A stretch of DNA of 64,000 bases from Halobellus sp. Atlit-31R (lineage in GTDB: Archaea > Halobacteriota > Halobacteria > Halobacteriales > Haloferacaceae). Position 1 is the stretch's first letter; every line of letters begins with the position of its first letter. Made by a program: the position numbers and the translations under genes. The notes under the pieces were generated by a model. The model had not been told where the DNA came from, made no database searches, and was given only the letters and a program-made list of their open reading frames with translations. The stretch covers positions 434,001 to 498,000 of the forward strand of contig QPLR01000001.1 of the NCBI GenBank assembly GCA_003665935.1, read 5' to 3'. Shown in pieces: positions 1 to 7,632 of this stretch.

Positions 1-437
1 TGGTGACGTACCTCCGGATGTGTGGCTACGACGCCACGTACATCCTCGACGAAGGGAGCAAGTGGGGCAGAGAGCCCGGCAACGATCCCACCGACGACGA
101 GATCCTCGCGCGGGTCGAGGCGTCCGACAGGGTACTCCTCACGCGCGACGCCGCCCTCGCCGACCGGGCCTCCGAGGCCGTCCTGCTCACGACTCGCGAC
201 GTCCGCGACCAGCTCCGGGAGCTCGGCGAGGCCGGCTACGAACTCACGCTCGAAGACCCGCCGACGCACTGCAGCGCGTGCAACGGCGAGCTCCGGCCAG
301 TCGCGGAAAACGAGTCGCTGCCGTCGTACACTCCTGACCCCTCAGAGACCGAGTGCTGGCGCTGTCGGTCGTGCGGACAGGTGTTCTGGAAGGGCAGCCA
401 CTGGGAGGACGTCCGGGAGACGCTCGGCGGGCTGTGA
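1..437 (+). CDS. Mut7-C RNase domain protein, 5'-truncated
   Basis: The gene runs in from before the window, and the GTG at 3 is probably internal, because this family normally has residues before the 'TYLRMCGYDA' block seen here. The N-terminal part resembles the PIN-like Mut7-C domain (DUF82), with the conserved 'LLTRDAAL' block. The C-terminal part is a zinc ribbon (CSAC, then CWRCRSCG). Members are predicted RNases or RNA-binding proteins and no substrate can be read here. A GC-rich hairpin follows the stop codon directly. The family call is good; a ribonuclease role is inference. Confidence 0.85.
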   Translation, partial: VTYLRMCGYDATYILDEGSKWGREPGNDPTDDEILARVEASDRVLLTRDAALADRASEAVLLTTRDVRDQLRELGEAGYELTLEDPPTHCSACNGELRPVAENESLPSYTPDPSETECWRCRSCGQVFWKGSHWEDVRETLGGL

Positions 438-440
438 ACT

Positions 441-475
441 GCCTCGGGGGCGAGCCCCGAGGCACTCGGCCTGCT
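441..475. repeat. Hairpin element, copy 1 (GCCTCGGGG...CCCCGAGGC)
   Basis: There is a 9-bp inverted repeat with a 5-nt loop (arms 441-449 and 455-463), preceded by 'tgaact' and followed by 'actcgg'. A closely similar block lies at 48775-48815 beside IS200/IS605-like debris. It could act as a terminator for the upstream gene or be an insertion-sequence end. Confidence 0.5.
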
Positions 476-497
476 CCGTTCGTAGTTTCGCCGGCGG

Positions 498-1493
498 TCA
501 GCGGTGGCGATCCGACCGCGGCGTCCACTCCTCGCAGGGGTCCATCTCCTCCATCAGTTCGTCGTGCGCGCCGCAGTACGGCTGGATCCCCGAGTCGGTT
601 CGCACGTACTCGAAGTGCGCGCAGTTGCCGCAGTACGTGTCGCCGGGAGTCGTTCCCGGTGTTCCCGGTCCCGACGCGGTCGCCGTACCGTCGTCTCGGG
701 GCGACTGCGGCCCCTGCGCGCGGCTGGCTGACCGGTTTCGTCGCCCCGCCGCTGCACCGTCTGGCGAGCGCGAGGGTCGTCCGGACGGTTCGTCCAGCGG
801 CGACGAGATGGTGTCGGCGTCGGTGCCGCCGTCCGACGCCGGACCGGGCGTGCTGCCGGCGCGACCGGACGCGCCGGTTCCGGACGTGCCCGCGGTCTGA
901 GTTTCGACGTCGCCGTCGGGCGTGCTGCCGAAGAAGCCGATCCCGCCGAGGCCCCCGCGAGAGCGCTCGACGGGGACGTACTGCGTCTCGCGCTTCCGCG
1001 TCACGTTCACCGTCGCGGTCCCGCCCGGATCGTTGCGCGTCTTGAAGTTCGCGACGCCGGCGAAGAGACACCAGAACGTGATGATCGCGCCGAGAAAGTA
1101 GACGCCGACCGTCAGAAGCGTCAGATCGGGCTTGCCGGTCCCGCAGAGCGACCCCGACCAGCGGCAGGGGTACGCGTAGGTGAAGAGCGCGACGCCGATC
1201 ACGGCGATCCCGGCGCCGACGACGGCGGCCGCCTTCGTGAGTCGCGCCGACGGGAGCACCGCGAAGATGCCGAGGAAGACCGCGGGGACGCCGACGCCGG
1301 CGAGCACGCCCCCGAGTTGGCGCTTGGCCGTCAGCGCTGCCGGATCGGCCCCGTAGAGGACGTCCGTAGTGGCGACGACGATGCCGGAGACGACGAGGAG
1401 GGCCCCGGCGAGAAACAGCCCCAATCCGAAGAGCAGTCGCTGGAGGCTCGTCTCCGCTTGCTTCCCCCTGTAGACCTCCGAGAGACTGGTCAT
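498..1493 (-). CDS. Four-TM membrane protein with C-terminal Cys cluster
   Basis: The protein has 331 residues. Four hydrophobic helices are visible at about 20-43, 62-82, 88-108 and 125-150. A long low-complexity Gly/Ser/Thr/Asp/Pro linker follows, and the last 45 residues hold CGNCAHF...YCGAHDEL...DPCEEW, a likely metal-binding cluster. I recognise the arrangement from other haloarchaea (I believe DUF7139) but know no function. It is monocistronic, convergent with the gene before it and divergent from the one after. Confidence 0.8.
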   Translation of the reverse strand: MTSLSEVYRGKQAETSLQRLLFGLGLFLAGALLVVSGIVVATTDVLYGADPAALTAKRQLGGVLAGVGVPAVFLGIFAVLPSARLTKAAAVVGAGIAVIGVALFTYAYPCRWSGSLCGTGKPDLTLLTVGVYFLGAIITFWCLFAGVANFKTRNDPGGTATVNVTRKRETQYVPVERSRGGLGGIGFFGSTPDGDVETQTAGTSGTGASGRAGSTPGPASDGGTDADTISSPLDEPSGRPSRSPDGAAAGRRNRSASRAQGPQSPRDDGTATASGPGTPGTTPGDTYCGNCAHFEYVRTDSGIQPYCGAHDELMEEMDPCEEWTPRSDRHR

Positions 1494-1702
1494 ACCCGGT
1501 GTTCGAGTTCACCACACAAAACGATGCGTCAGACGGACGTACGACGCGTACTGGCGAACGGCGAACGTCGGCGGGCGGCGGGCGCGGACGGCCGGTGATC
1601 CGGGCGGGCAGAGAGCACCGGGTGCGTATCGTGCCGGGGGAAGTAGAGCCTCCGAAAACGCCAAGATACGGACGCTACGAGGCTGCGTGCGTGTCGAAGA
1701 GA

Positions 1703-1710
1703 TTATTGTA
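1703..1710 (+). promoter_or_regulatory. TATA box for the DUF5789-like gene
   Basis: 'ttattgta' lies 22-29 nt before the ATG at 1732, the spacing expected for a leaderless haloarchaeal transcript. This supports that start over the upstream in-frame codon. Confidence 0.5.
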
Positions 1711-1731
1711 CGGGCTCGCCAACCGCCGGGT

Positions 1732-2013
1732 ATGGCAGACGAGGATGAATCCGAGGGCCCCGTCGTGGAACTGGGTGAGGAGACCCCTATCGAGGGACAG
1801 CCGCTGGCACGCGTCGCCGCGCGACTCACCTGGCCTCACGAGATGAGCCGCATCGTCGAACAGGAGGGCGAAAGCGTCGTTCGGACGCCGTCCGGTCCGC
1901 AGACGCTCTCGGACGTCCTCGAAGACGTCGACGAGACGTACTTCGACTCCCGGCAGACCTTCGTCGACTGCGTCCGCGAGGTCGTCGGCGACGGCCCCGT
2001 CCAGACGGAGTAA
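1732..2013 (+). CDS. DUF5789-like small haloarchaeal protein
   Basis: This is an acidic 93-residue protein. The central block 'EQEGESVVRTPSGPQTLSDV' followed by 'DETYFDSRQTFVDCVRE' matches what I know of the haloarchaeal DUF5789 family. No catalytic motif or membrane segment is seen, and the function is unknown. The ATG at 1732 is chosen because of the TATA box. The CPBP protease gene starts 15 nt after its stop, so the two may be co-transcribed. Confidence 0.75.
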   Translation: MADEDESEGPVVELGEETPIEGQPLARVAARLTWPHEMSRIVEQEGESVVRTPSGPQTLSDVLEDVDETYFDSRQTFVDCVREVVGDGPVQTE

Positions 2014-2028
2014 GCGCCGACCACGACG

Positions 2029-2718
2029 GTGTCCGTTCTCGCCCGCATTCGCACCGCCGCTCTGGAGTCGAGTTGGCTCCAGCGGTCGCTGATCGTCGGA
2101 CTCGCGCTCTCGATACTCTGGAGTTCGTGGTCGGTTCCGCCTTCGGACCTCACCGCGCGTGTCGTCCGCGACGCCGTGGTGTTTCTGTTCGTTCCCGCCG
2201 TGCTCGCGATCACGCACGGTCGCACGCTCGGGTTCCGCGTCGACCGCCGGGCGCTCCGTGACACGCTCTTGCTCGCGGCGTTCGTCCTCCCGTTCTACCT
2301 CGTCGGCTCGTCGCTGCCGAGCATCCGCGCGTACTACCCGATGTGGCACACCACGACCGCACTCGGGGAGTTTCTGCCGCACTCGGTCCAGCAGCTACTG
2401 GTCGTCGTCGCCGCCGAGACGTACTACCGCGGACTCCTCTGTGTCGGCGTCAGCGAGGACATCGGATTCAAGAGCGTCTTCATCAGCCCCGTGGTCTACG
2501 CGCTTCACCACGTCGGGAAACCGCCGATCGAACTGCTGCTGTCGGGACCGACAGACGTGCTCTTCGGCGCGGTCGACTATCACAGCCGGTCGCTGCTCCC
2601 CTCGATCGTCGCGCACGGTCTGGGGCTGACGCTGCTGGACTGGCTCGCGTTGCACGACCCGGTGATCCCGCCCGCGGACGTAGTCGCCGCGCTGCGGTGG
2701 CTTCCGATACCGCTGTGA
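2029..2718 (+). CDS. CPBP family intramembrane glutamic protease
   Basis: The 229-residue polytopic protein starts at GTG. The Abi/CPBP motifs are present: motif 1 is 'ETYYRG' (around 127-132) in place of EExxxR, motif 2 is 'VYALHHVG', and motif 3 is the His in 'IVAHGLG'. Proteins of this family cleave or bind membrane substrates; the bacterial and eukaryotic relatives process prenylated CAAX proteins. The substrate here is unknown. It may share the promoter of the small protein upstream. Confidence 0.8.
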   Translation: MSVLARIRTAALESSWLQRSLIVGLALSILWSSWSVPPSDLTARVVRDAVVFLFVPAVLAITHGRTLGFRVDRRALRDTLLLAAFVLPFYLVGSSLPSIRAYYPMWHTTTALGEFLPHSVQQLLVVVAAETYYRGLLCVGVSEDIGFKSVFISPVVYALHHVGKPPIELLLSGPTDVLFGAVDYHSRSLLPSIVAHGLGLTLLDWLALHDPVIPPADVVAALRWLPIPL

Positions 2719-3079
2719 GAGAGTTGCGGCCGGGGTCAGGAGCCGTCGGAGACCGGGCGTGGGTCCCAGGATCCGAGCCGACGCATCGTCGCATCCATCT
2801 GTGAGAAGTGGGCGGTCTTTCGATCACGATGAGACATAACAGAGAGTCGAACGGAAGTGTACTGTAAGTATCTTCTGCCGATATCGTTTGAGAACGTTGC
2901 TATTCATTGTATTCGTAATACACGTACTTGTGCTTCCTTGTCCGATATTTGTTCGAACGTTTCAATTCGATGTGCGAACGCGCCGATCGGAGGGACCGCC
3001 TCCCCCGTACCGATCGGGCGGGACCGCGGGCGCGACGACGACCGACAGAATTAGCCTGCGGCCGCGTGCACCGGTACGT
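2719..3079. other. 361-nt gene-free stretch with AT-rich core
   Basis: No credible gene is present. The core from about 2835 to 2990 is far richer in A+T than its surroundings (22 G/C of 60 counted at 2881-2940). Nothing recognisable as an insertion-sequence end or RNA gene was found. The last 40 nt hold the promoter of the MBL gene ('gaattagc' near 3046). Confidence 0.6.
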
Positions 3080-3913
3080 ATGATCCACAGCGACTGGGGC
3101 GAGTGGCTCCCCCGCGCCGTCGAATCGGCCGACCCGGACACCGTCGCGATCTGGTATCTCGGCTGCAACGGCTTCATCCTGAAAGGATCGGACGGAACGA
3201 CTGTCGCGATCGACCCCTACCTCGGCACCGGCGACCCGCCGCGGACGGTCCGGATGATCCCCGTCCCGTTCGCGCCCGACGACGTCGCCGAGATGGACGC
3301 CGTCTTCGCGACGCACGAGCACACCGATCACACGCACGGGCCGAGCCAAGCGCCGATACTCGAACGCACCGGCGCGTCCTTTTACGCCCCGGACGACTCG
3401 CTGTCAGTCGCGTTCGACGACGAGGCGTGGCTCGACGAGTACGACGTCACCGACGAGCAGTTCACCGAAGTCGCCGAGGGTGACACCCTCGAAGTGGGCG
3501 AGTTCACCGTCCACGTCGAGATCGCACACGACCCCGATTCGACGCATCCTGTCTCGTACGTCTTCGAGCACGAGTCGGGGACGTTCTTCCACGGCGGCGA
3601 CACGAAGCCGCACGACGACTTCGACGAGGTGGGCGCGCGCTACGATATCGACCTCGGCGTGCTCGCGTTCGGCGCGATCGGAAACATCGACGACAAGCAG
3701 ACGGGCGAACCGAAGCGCACGCGCTGGTACGCCACCGAGAACGAGGCCGTGAAGGCCGCCTCCGATCTGCAGTTCGACCGGTTCCTCCCGAGTCACTGGG
3801 ATATGTGGAAGGGAATGACCGCCGATCCGAAAGCACTCCACCACCACGCGCGGAGCTACGCGCACCCGGCGTCGCTGGAGATTGCCGAGATCGGCGATCG
3901 CATAGATCTCTGA
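3080..3913 (+). CDS. MBL-fold metal-dependent hydrolase (UlaG-like)
   Basis: This 277-residue metallo-beta-lactamase-fold protein has the zinc motif 'THEHTDHTHG' (HxHxDH) near residue 78. Further ligands are likely in 'IAHDPDSTHP', 'FFHGGDTKPH' and 'LPSHWDMW'. The sequence is closest to the UlaG (L-ascorbate-6-phosphate lactonase) branch, but haloarchaeal members have no proven substrate. The ATG at 3080 has a weak TATA element 27-34 nt upstream; the longer upstream frame runs through non-coding AT-rich DNA. Confidence 0.85.
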   Translation: MIHSDWGEWLPRAVESADPDTVAIWYLGCNGFILKGSDGTTVAIDPYLGTGDPPRTVRMIPVPFAPDDVAEMDAVFATHEHTDHTHGPSQAPILERTGASFYAPDDSLSVAFDDEAWLDEYDVTDEQFTEVAEGDTLEVGEFTVHVEIAHDPDSTHPVSYVFEHESGTFFHGGDTKPHDDFDEVGARYDIDLGVLAFGAIGNIDDKQTGEPKRTRWYATENEAVKAASDLQFDRFLPSHWDMWKGMTADPKALHHHARSYAHPASLEIAEIGDRIDL

Positions 3914-3940
3914 GCGCGGACACGGATCCGTACCGGCGGT

Positions 3941-3968
3941 GTGAGCGAAGCGAACGGACGTGACGGGA
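3941..3968 (+). repeat. 28-bp direct repeat, copy 1 (tRNA-Arg 3'-end copy)
   Basis: Bases 3941-3968 are identical to 4006-4033. The second copy covers the 3' acceptor and part of the T arm of the tRNA-Arg gene, so this is a fragment of the tRNA end lying 65 bp downstream of the gene. Confidence 0.8.
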
Positions 3969-4005
3969 CTCTCGGGAGCGGGGCGAGCGGGAGGTCGTCG
4001 CGGGA

Positions 4006-4033
4006 GTGAGCGAAGCGAACGGACGTGACGGGA
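4006..4033 (+). repeat. 28-bp direct repeat, copy 2 (inside tRNA-Arg)
   Basis: This is the second perfect copy of the block at 3941. It overlaps the 3' end of tRNA-Arg(CCT) and 14 nt of flank. A short direct repeat containing a tRNA 3' end is the form of an archaeal integrase attachment site. Confidence 0.8.
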
Positions 4034-4093
4034 TTCGAACCCGCGCTCTAGGGGTTAGGAACCCCTCGCCTTGGTCCACTGGGCCACACGTCC
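4020..4093 (-). tRNA. tRNA-Arg (anticodon CCT)
   Basis: On the minus strand the acceptor stem GGACGTG/CACGTCC pairs fully. The anticodon arm is AGGGG-TTCCTAA-CCCCT, giving anticodon CCT (reads AGG). The T arm is GCGGG-TTCGAAT-CCCGT with one G-T pair, and the discriminator base is G. No intron is seen and CCA is not encoded. Confidence 0.93.
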
Positions 4094-4163
4094 CACCGCA
4101 GGATAGCACAGCCGTCGCTTAAACAGATACGGTTCCGCGAAAAACACCGGGTGGGGCAGCGCT

Positions 4164-4424
4164 TCAGTTCGCTTCGGTGGAGGTCTCGCTCGACGTCGAC
4201 GTCGTCGACTCCGCGTCCTCGCTCTCCTTTTCGTCCTCCATCTGGCTCAGTTCGTCCTCGATCTCCTCGCGGCCACGCTTGAACTCGCCCATCGCCTGGC
4301 CCGTCGAGCGAGCGAGCTTCGGGATCTTGTTCGCGCCGAACAGCAGCACCAGTATGAGCAGGACGACGAGCACTTCCGGCCCACCCGGGAGCCCCGGGAA
4401 CAGTGGGGTAACACTTACGGACAT
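4164..4424 (-). CDS. tatA: Twin-arginine translocase subunit TatA/E
   Basis: This 86-residue protein has the TatA layout: a short N-terminus, one hydrophobic helix (about 15-31, 'EVLVVLLILVLLFGANKIP'), the hinge FGANKIPKLAR, an amphipathic helix, and an acidic Ser/Thr-rich tail. TatA forms the pore for folded RR-signal proteins; haloarchaea route most secreted proteins through Tat, including perhaps the exported protein at 49 kb. ATG 4424 is preferred over GTG 4436 because a TATA box lies at 27-34 nt. tatC is not in this window. Confidence 0.92.
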   Translation of the reverse strand: MSVSVTPLFPGLPGGPEVLVVLLILVLLFGANKIPKLARSTGQAMGEFKRGREEIEDELSQMEDEKESEDAESTTSTSSETSTEAN

Positions 4425-4450
4425 TTCTACCAGCACCTAACCCAGTCGCA

Positions 4451-4458
4451 ATTATAGG
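4451..4458 (-). promoter_or_regulatory. TATA box for tatA
   Basis: On the minus strand 'cctataat' lies 27-34 nt before ATG 4424, fixing a leaderless start. Confidence 0.6.
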
Positions 4459-4552
4459 CTTTTTGCTCGGCCACCCCGTCAAACACAGCCAGAAACAGGA
4501 AATCGAACGTAGCGACAGCAACATTGAACCGGACGGCCCGCGGACCGAGAGT

Positions 4553-5032
4553 ATGGTTTCAGCCGGCGATACCGCCCCGGACTTCACTGTACCGCTCGCA
4601 GACGGCGACATCGGTTCGTTCACGCTCTCGGACCACCTCTCCGAGGGGCCGCTGGTGCTCGCGTTCTTCCCGGCCTCGTTCACGAGCACTTGCACGACGG
4701 AGATGTGCACCTTCCGCGATCAGATGGCGAACTTCGAGGACGTCGGCGCGGACGTCTACGGGATCAGCATCGACACGCCGTTCACGCTCAACGAGTTCCG
4801 CCGCCAGAACGAACTCAACTTCGCGCTGCTGAGCGACACGAACCGCGAGGTCATCGACGCCTACGACGTCGCGATGGACTTCGCCGACCTCGGCGTCTAC
4901 AACGTCGCCAAGCGCGCGGTCTTCGTCGTCGACGCCGACGGCGAGGTCACCTACGCCTGGGTGAGCGACGACCCCGGCGCGGAACCGGACTACGACGAGG
5001 TGGCCGACGCGGCCGAAGCCGCGAGCGCCTGA
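4553..5032 (+). CDS. Peroxiredoxin (AhpC/TSA, BCP-like)
   Basis: This 159-residue thioredoxin-fold peroxidase should reduce peroxides with a thiol donor. The peroxidatic Cys47 sits in the expected PxxxTxxC motif (P40, T44, C47). Cys52, five residues on, is in the position of the resolving cysteine of BCP/PrxQ enzymes. The conserved 'VFVVDADGEVTY' strand is present. The upstream in-frame extension is rejected because its composition is not coding-like. The gene is divergent from tatA. Confidence 0.9.
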   Translation: MVSAGDTAPDFTVPLADGDIGSFTLSDHLSEGPLVLAFFPASFTSTCTTEMCTFRDQMANFEDVGADVYGISIDTPFTLNEFRRQNELNFALLSDTNREVIDAYDVAMDFADLGVYNVAKRAVFVVDADGEVTYAWVSDDPGAEPDYDEVADAAEAASA

Positions 5033-5117
5033 GCCGCTCCCGACGACACGACGCGAATTTTTCTCGTGAGACTGCGCCCGCAGGGTACTTTGCAGACCCC
5101 GGAGTAGACCAACGAGT

Positions 5118-5930
5118 ATGGCTGAGTCTACCGAGCACGTCGGTCACGAGTACGACCCGGAGGCGGATCACAACTTCCCGGACCAGCGGCTCAACACGGT
5201 CCTCCCCGAACTCCTCTCTGATCCGGAGGTCGTCACCTATCTGGAAGCCCAGAACGTCAACGCAGTCACGCGAAAGGGCTACAACGACCACGGGACCAAG
5301 CACATCGAGATCGTTCGCAACCGCGCGCTCAACCTCTACAACCTCCTGAAAGGCGGCAGCGTCGCATTCAACGGCGCGACCGAGCAGGGCCTCGACGAGG
5401 CCGACGAGGCGGTGATCGTCGCCCTGGCGGCGACGCTGCACGACATCGGTCACGTGGTTCACCGCGACGAACACGCCTACTACTCGATCCCGCTCGCGGC
5501 CGACGTCCTCGACCGCTTTCTCCCGCAGTTCGACTTCTACGACACGGCCGACGTGGTCCGAGTGAAGGCCGAGGTGCTGCACGCGATCCTCTGTCACCAC
5601 ACCGCGGAGGACCCGCTGACGACCGAAGCGGGCGTCATCCGCGTCGCCGACGCGCTCGATATGGAGCGCGGCCGCTCGCGGATCCCCTACGAGAAGGGCG
5701 GTCGCGGGATCAACACGCTCTCCAGCCAAGCGATCGAGAGCGTCTCGCTTCGCCCCGGCGACGGCACGGCGGTGCTCGTCGAGATCGAGATGGTCAACGC
5801 CGCCGGCGTCTACCAGGTCGACAACCTCCTGAAGGCGAAGCTCAGGGATTCGGGTCTCGAATCACACATCCGGATCGTCGCGGTCAACACGAAGGCCGAC
5901 GATCAGCTCGTCGAGCGGATCGAGCTGTAG
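5118..5930 (+). CDS. HD-domain phosphohydrolase
   Basis: The protein has 270 residues. The HD metal site is visible as 'HDIGH' with flanking histidines in 'DHGTKHIEI' and 'AILCHHTAED', and a second acidic site in 'RVADALDMERGRSR'. HD enzymes hydrolyse phosphomonoesters or diesters, often of nucleotides; the substrate is unknown. It stands alone, 85 nt after the peroxiredoxin gene. Confidence 0.88.
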   Translation: MAESTEHVGHEYDPEADHNFPDQRLNTVLPELLSDPEVVTYLEAQNVNAVTRKGYNDHGTKHIEIVRNRALNLYNLLKGGSVAFNGATEQGLDEADEAVIVALAATLHDIGHVVHRDEHAYYSIPLAADVLDRFLPQFDFYDTADVVRVKAEVLHAILCHHTAEDPLTTEAGVIRVADALDMERGRSRIPYEKGGRGINTLSSQAIESVSLRPGDGTAVLVEIEMVNAAGVYQVDNLLKAKLRDSGLESHIRIVAVNTKADDQLVERIEL

Positions 5931-5966
5931 GCGCTGCCGACGGGCGCAGCCCACGCAGACTGGCGC

Positions 5967-6881
5967 TCAGTCGTCTGCGGGCGTGACTTCTTCGAGGCCG
6001 GCGAGGGTGAGTTCGCCGCCGAGCGTCCGGTTCGGGTACGGGATGTCGATTCCCTCCTGGTCGAAGCGCTGCTTCACGCTCTGGGCGTACTCCGCACGCG
6101 TCTTCACGAAGTCCGCGCGGCTCGGATCCGCGATCCAGATGCGCGACATCAGCGTCACCGAGGAGTCACCGAGCTCCGTCAGCCGAACCGTCGGTGCCGG
6201 GTCCTCGAGGATGTCGTCCCGCGCTTCCGCCTCCTCGACGATGATCTCCGTCGCCCTGTCGACGTCGTCGTCGTAGCCGACGCCGAAGGGGATCTGGAGG
6301 CGGAGCTTGTCCTTCGCGACGGGGTTCTTGATGACGCCGTCGGTCAGCGCCGAGTTCGGCACCGTCAGGAGTTCGTTGTCGAACGTGCGGACACGGGAGA
6401 CGCGGAAACTGATGTCCTCGACGACGCCGGAGTTGCCGTCCCACTCGATCCAGTCGCCGATCTTGAACGGCTTGTCGGTGTAGATGAAAATCCCGGAGAC
6501 GAAGTTCTGTAAGACGTCCTGCATCGCGAACCCGATCGCCAGCGTCGCCGCGGCCGCGATCGTCGCGAGCGACTGCAGGAAGTTGGGGTAGCCGGCCGCC
6601 CCGAACGCAGCCGTGAGGCCGACGAAGCCGACGGCGACGACGAGGAGTCGTCGCAGGGGCTTCTGGGCGTGCGGTTCGAGACCGCGGGAGTTCATCATCC
6701 GGTCGGCCAAGGGGAGCACGATGCTCCGACCGACGACGAACACGACGGCGAAGACGACGAGGAAAGCCACTACCTGACCGAGCAGTCCCGCAGCGGCGTC
6801 CGGAACGCCGAACCCCGCAATGAATCGCGCGATAGAGCCGCTCAGCCCGGTTCCGGTCTGAAGAACGGCTCCAGCGGTCAT
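5967..6881 (-). CDS. MscS-family mechanosensitive ion channel
   Basis: The 304-residue protein shows membrane helices at about 35-58 and 78-98 and the pore-lining TM3 region 'LATIAAAATLAIGFAMQDVLQNFVSGIFI' at about 105-135. These are followed by the MscS beta domain (FKIGDWIEWDGNSGVVEDI...TVPNSAL) and an alpha/beta C-terminus. Its role is osmotic release of solutes on hypo-osmotic shock. The start overlaps the stop of the YhbY gene, so both come from one transcript. Confidence 0.92.
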   Translation of the reverse strand: MTAGAVLQTGTGLSGSIARFIAGFGVPDAAAGLLGQVVAFLVVFAVVFVVGRSIVLPLADRMMNSRGLEPHAQKPLRRLLVVAVGFVGLTAAFGAAGYPNFLQSLATIAAAATLAIGFAMQDVLQNFVSGIFIYTDKPFKIGDWIEWDGNSGVVEDISFRVSRVRTFDNELLTVPNSALTDGVIKNPVAKDKLRLQIPFGVGYDDDVDRATEIIVEEAEARDDILEDPAPTVRLTELGDSSVTLMSRIWIADPSRADFVKTRAEYAQSVKQRFDQEGIDIPYPNRTLGGELTLAGLEEVTPADD

Positions 6882-7126
6882 CGGTACAGGACTCCGGTGT
6901 TACCCCGCGTCTCGATCACCTGCGCGTCGACGCGCCCCGCGAGGTCCTCGGTCAGTTCCTCGACGGTCGTGCCGCCGCGGGCCGCACGCAGGAACTTCAC
7001 CTTGACGAGATCCCGCTCTGCCAGTTGATCCGAGAGCTCTTCGACGACGGGATCGAGACCGCCTTTTCCGACCCAGACAGTGACGTCCAGATCGTGCGCC
7101 TGCTTCCGTAACTCCTGTTCGTCCAT
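6878..7126 (-). CDS. YhbY/CRM-domain RNA-binding protein
   Basis: This is an 82-residue single CRM (YhbY) domain, an IF3-C-like RNA-binding fold with the signatures 'VWVGKGGL' and 'VKVKFLRAARGGT'. Bacterial YhbY associates with pre-50S particles, so a ribosome assembly role is likely. It lies between rnp4 and the channel gene, and a TATA-like element about 35 nt upstream suggests its own promoter. Confidence 0.88.
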   Translation of the reverse strand: MDEQELRKQAHDLDVTVWVGKGGLDPVVEELSDQLAERDLVKVKFLRAARGGTTVEELTEDLAGRVDAQVIETRGNTGVLYR

Positions 7127-7156
7127 ACGACCCTGCTACGATGGCCCCCGGTTTGA

Positions 7157-7164
7157 AACTTAAC
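7157..7164 (-). promoter_or_regulatory. TATA-like element for yhbY
   Basis: 'gttaagtt' on the minus strand, 31-38 nt before ATG 7126. Confidence 0.4.
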
Positions 7165-7219
7165 ACTCTTGCGGGAAGAGCAGTCGTCAACAGCCGATGG
7201 AGGGGCCGAGAAGCCGATC

Positions 7220-7504
7220 CTACTCGTCGCCGTACGGGTAGCGCTTCGTCGCACCGCAGGCGAGACAGCGGACGACGACGTGGCCCGACTGGAGACGGAC
7301 TCGCGCGGTCGATCCGGGCCGGAGGTAGGCGTCGCACTCGTCGCAGGTGAACCGCCGGAATCGGCGTGGCAGGCCCGACCGGTTTCGTTCGGCGATCCGA
7401 CGGGCGAGGCGCACGTACTCCCGCGCGAGTTCGACGTCGCCTCCGGCCGTCGCCTCCCGAGCGAGGTCGTGCAGTCGTTCGATCCGTTCGGCCGGGATGC
7501 CCAT
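7220..7504 (-). CDS. rnp4: Ribonuclease P protein component 4
   Basis: This 94-residue protein is homologous to eukaryotic Rpp21/Rpr2. It has an N-terminal helical domain rich in Arg and Glu and a zinc ribbon with C54-x2-C57 and C80-x2-C83, ending 'ATKRYPYG'. It assists RNase P RNA in 5' maturation of tRNA. The yhbY gene follows after 93 nt, grouping RNA-processing functions. Confidence 0.92.
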   Translation of the reverse strand: MGIPAERIERLHDLAREATAGGDVELAREYVRLARRIAERNRSGLPRRFRRFTCDECDAYLRPGSTARVRLQSGHVVVRCLACGATKRYPYGDE

Positions 7505-7600
7505 ACGGACGCGTCGGGACGAGCCAAAAAAGACGTTCCGAGTTGGCCGCGGGCAGACGTATCAGGCGACCCAGCATCTCAGATTCTTGTGTTCACCATA

Positions 7601-7608
7601 CAATATTA
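7601..7608 (+). promoter_or_regulatory. TATA box for universal stress protein
   Basis: 'caatatta' lies 25-32 nt before ATG 7633. Confidence 0.55.
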
Positions 7609-7632
7609 GTTCGTGGAGAGCGAACGGCGAGT

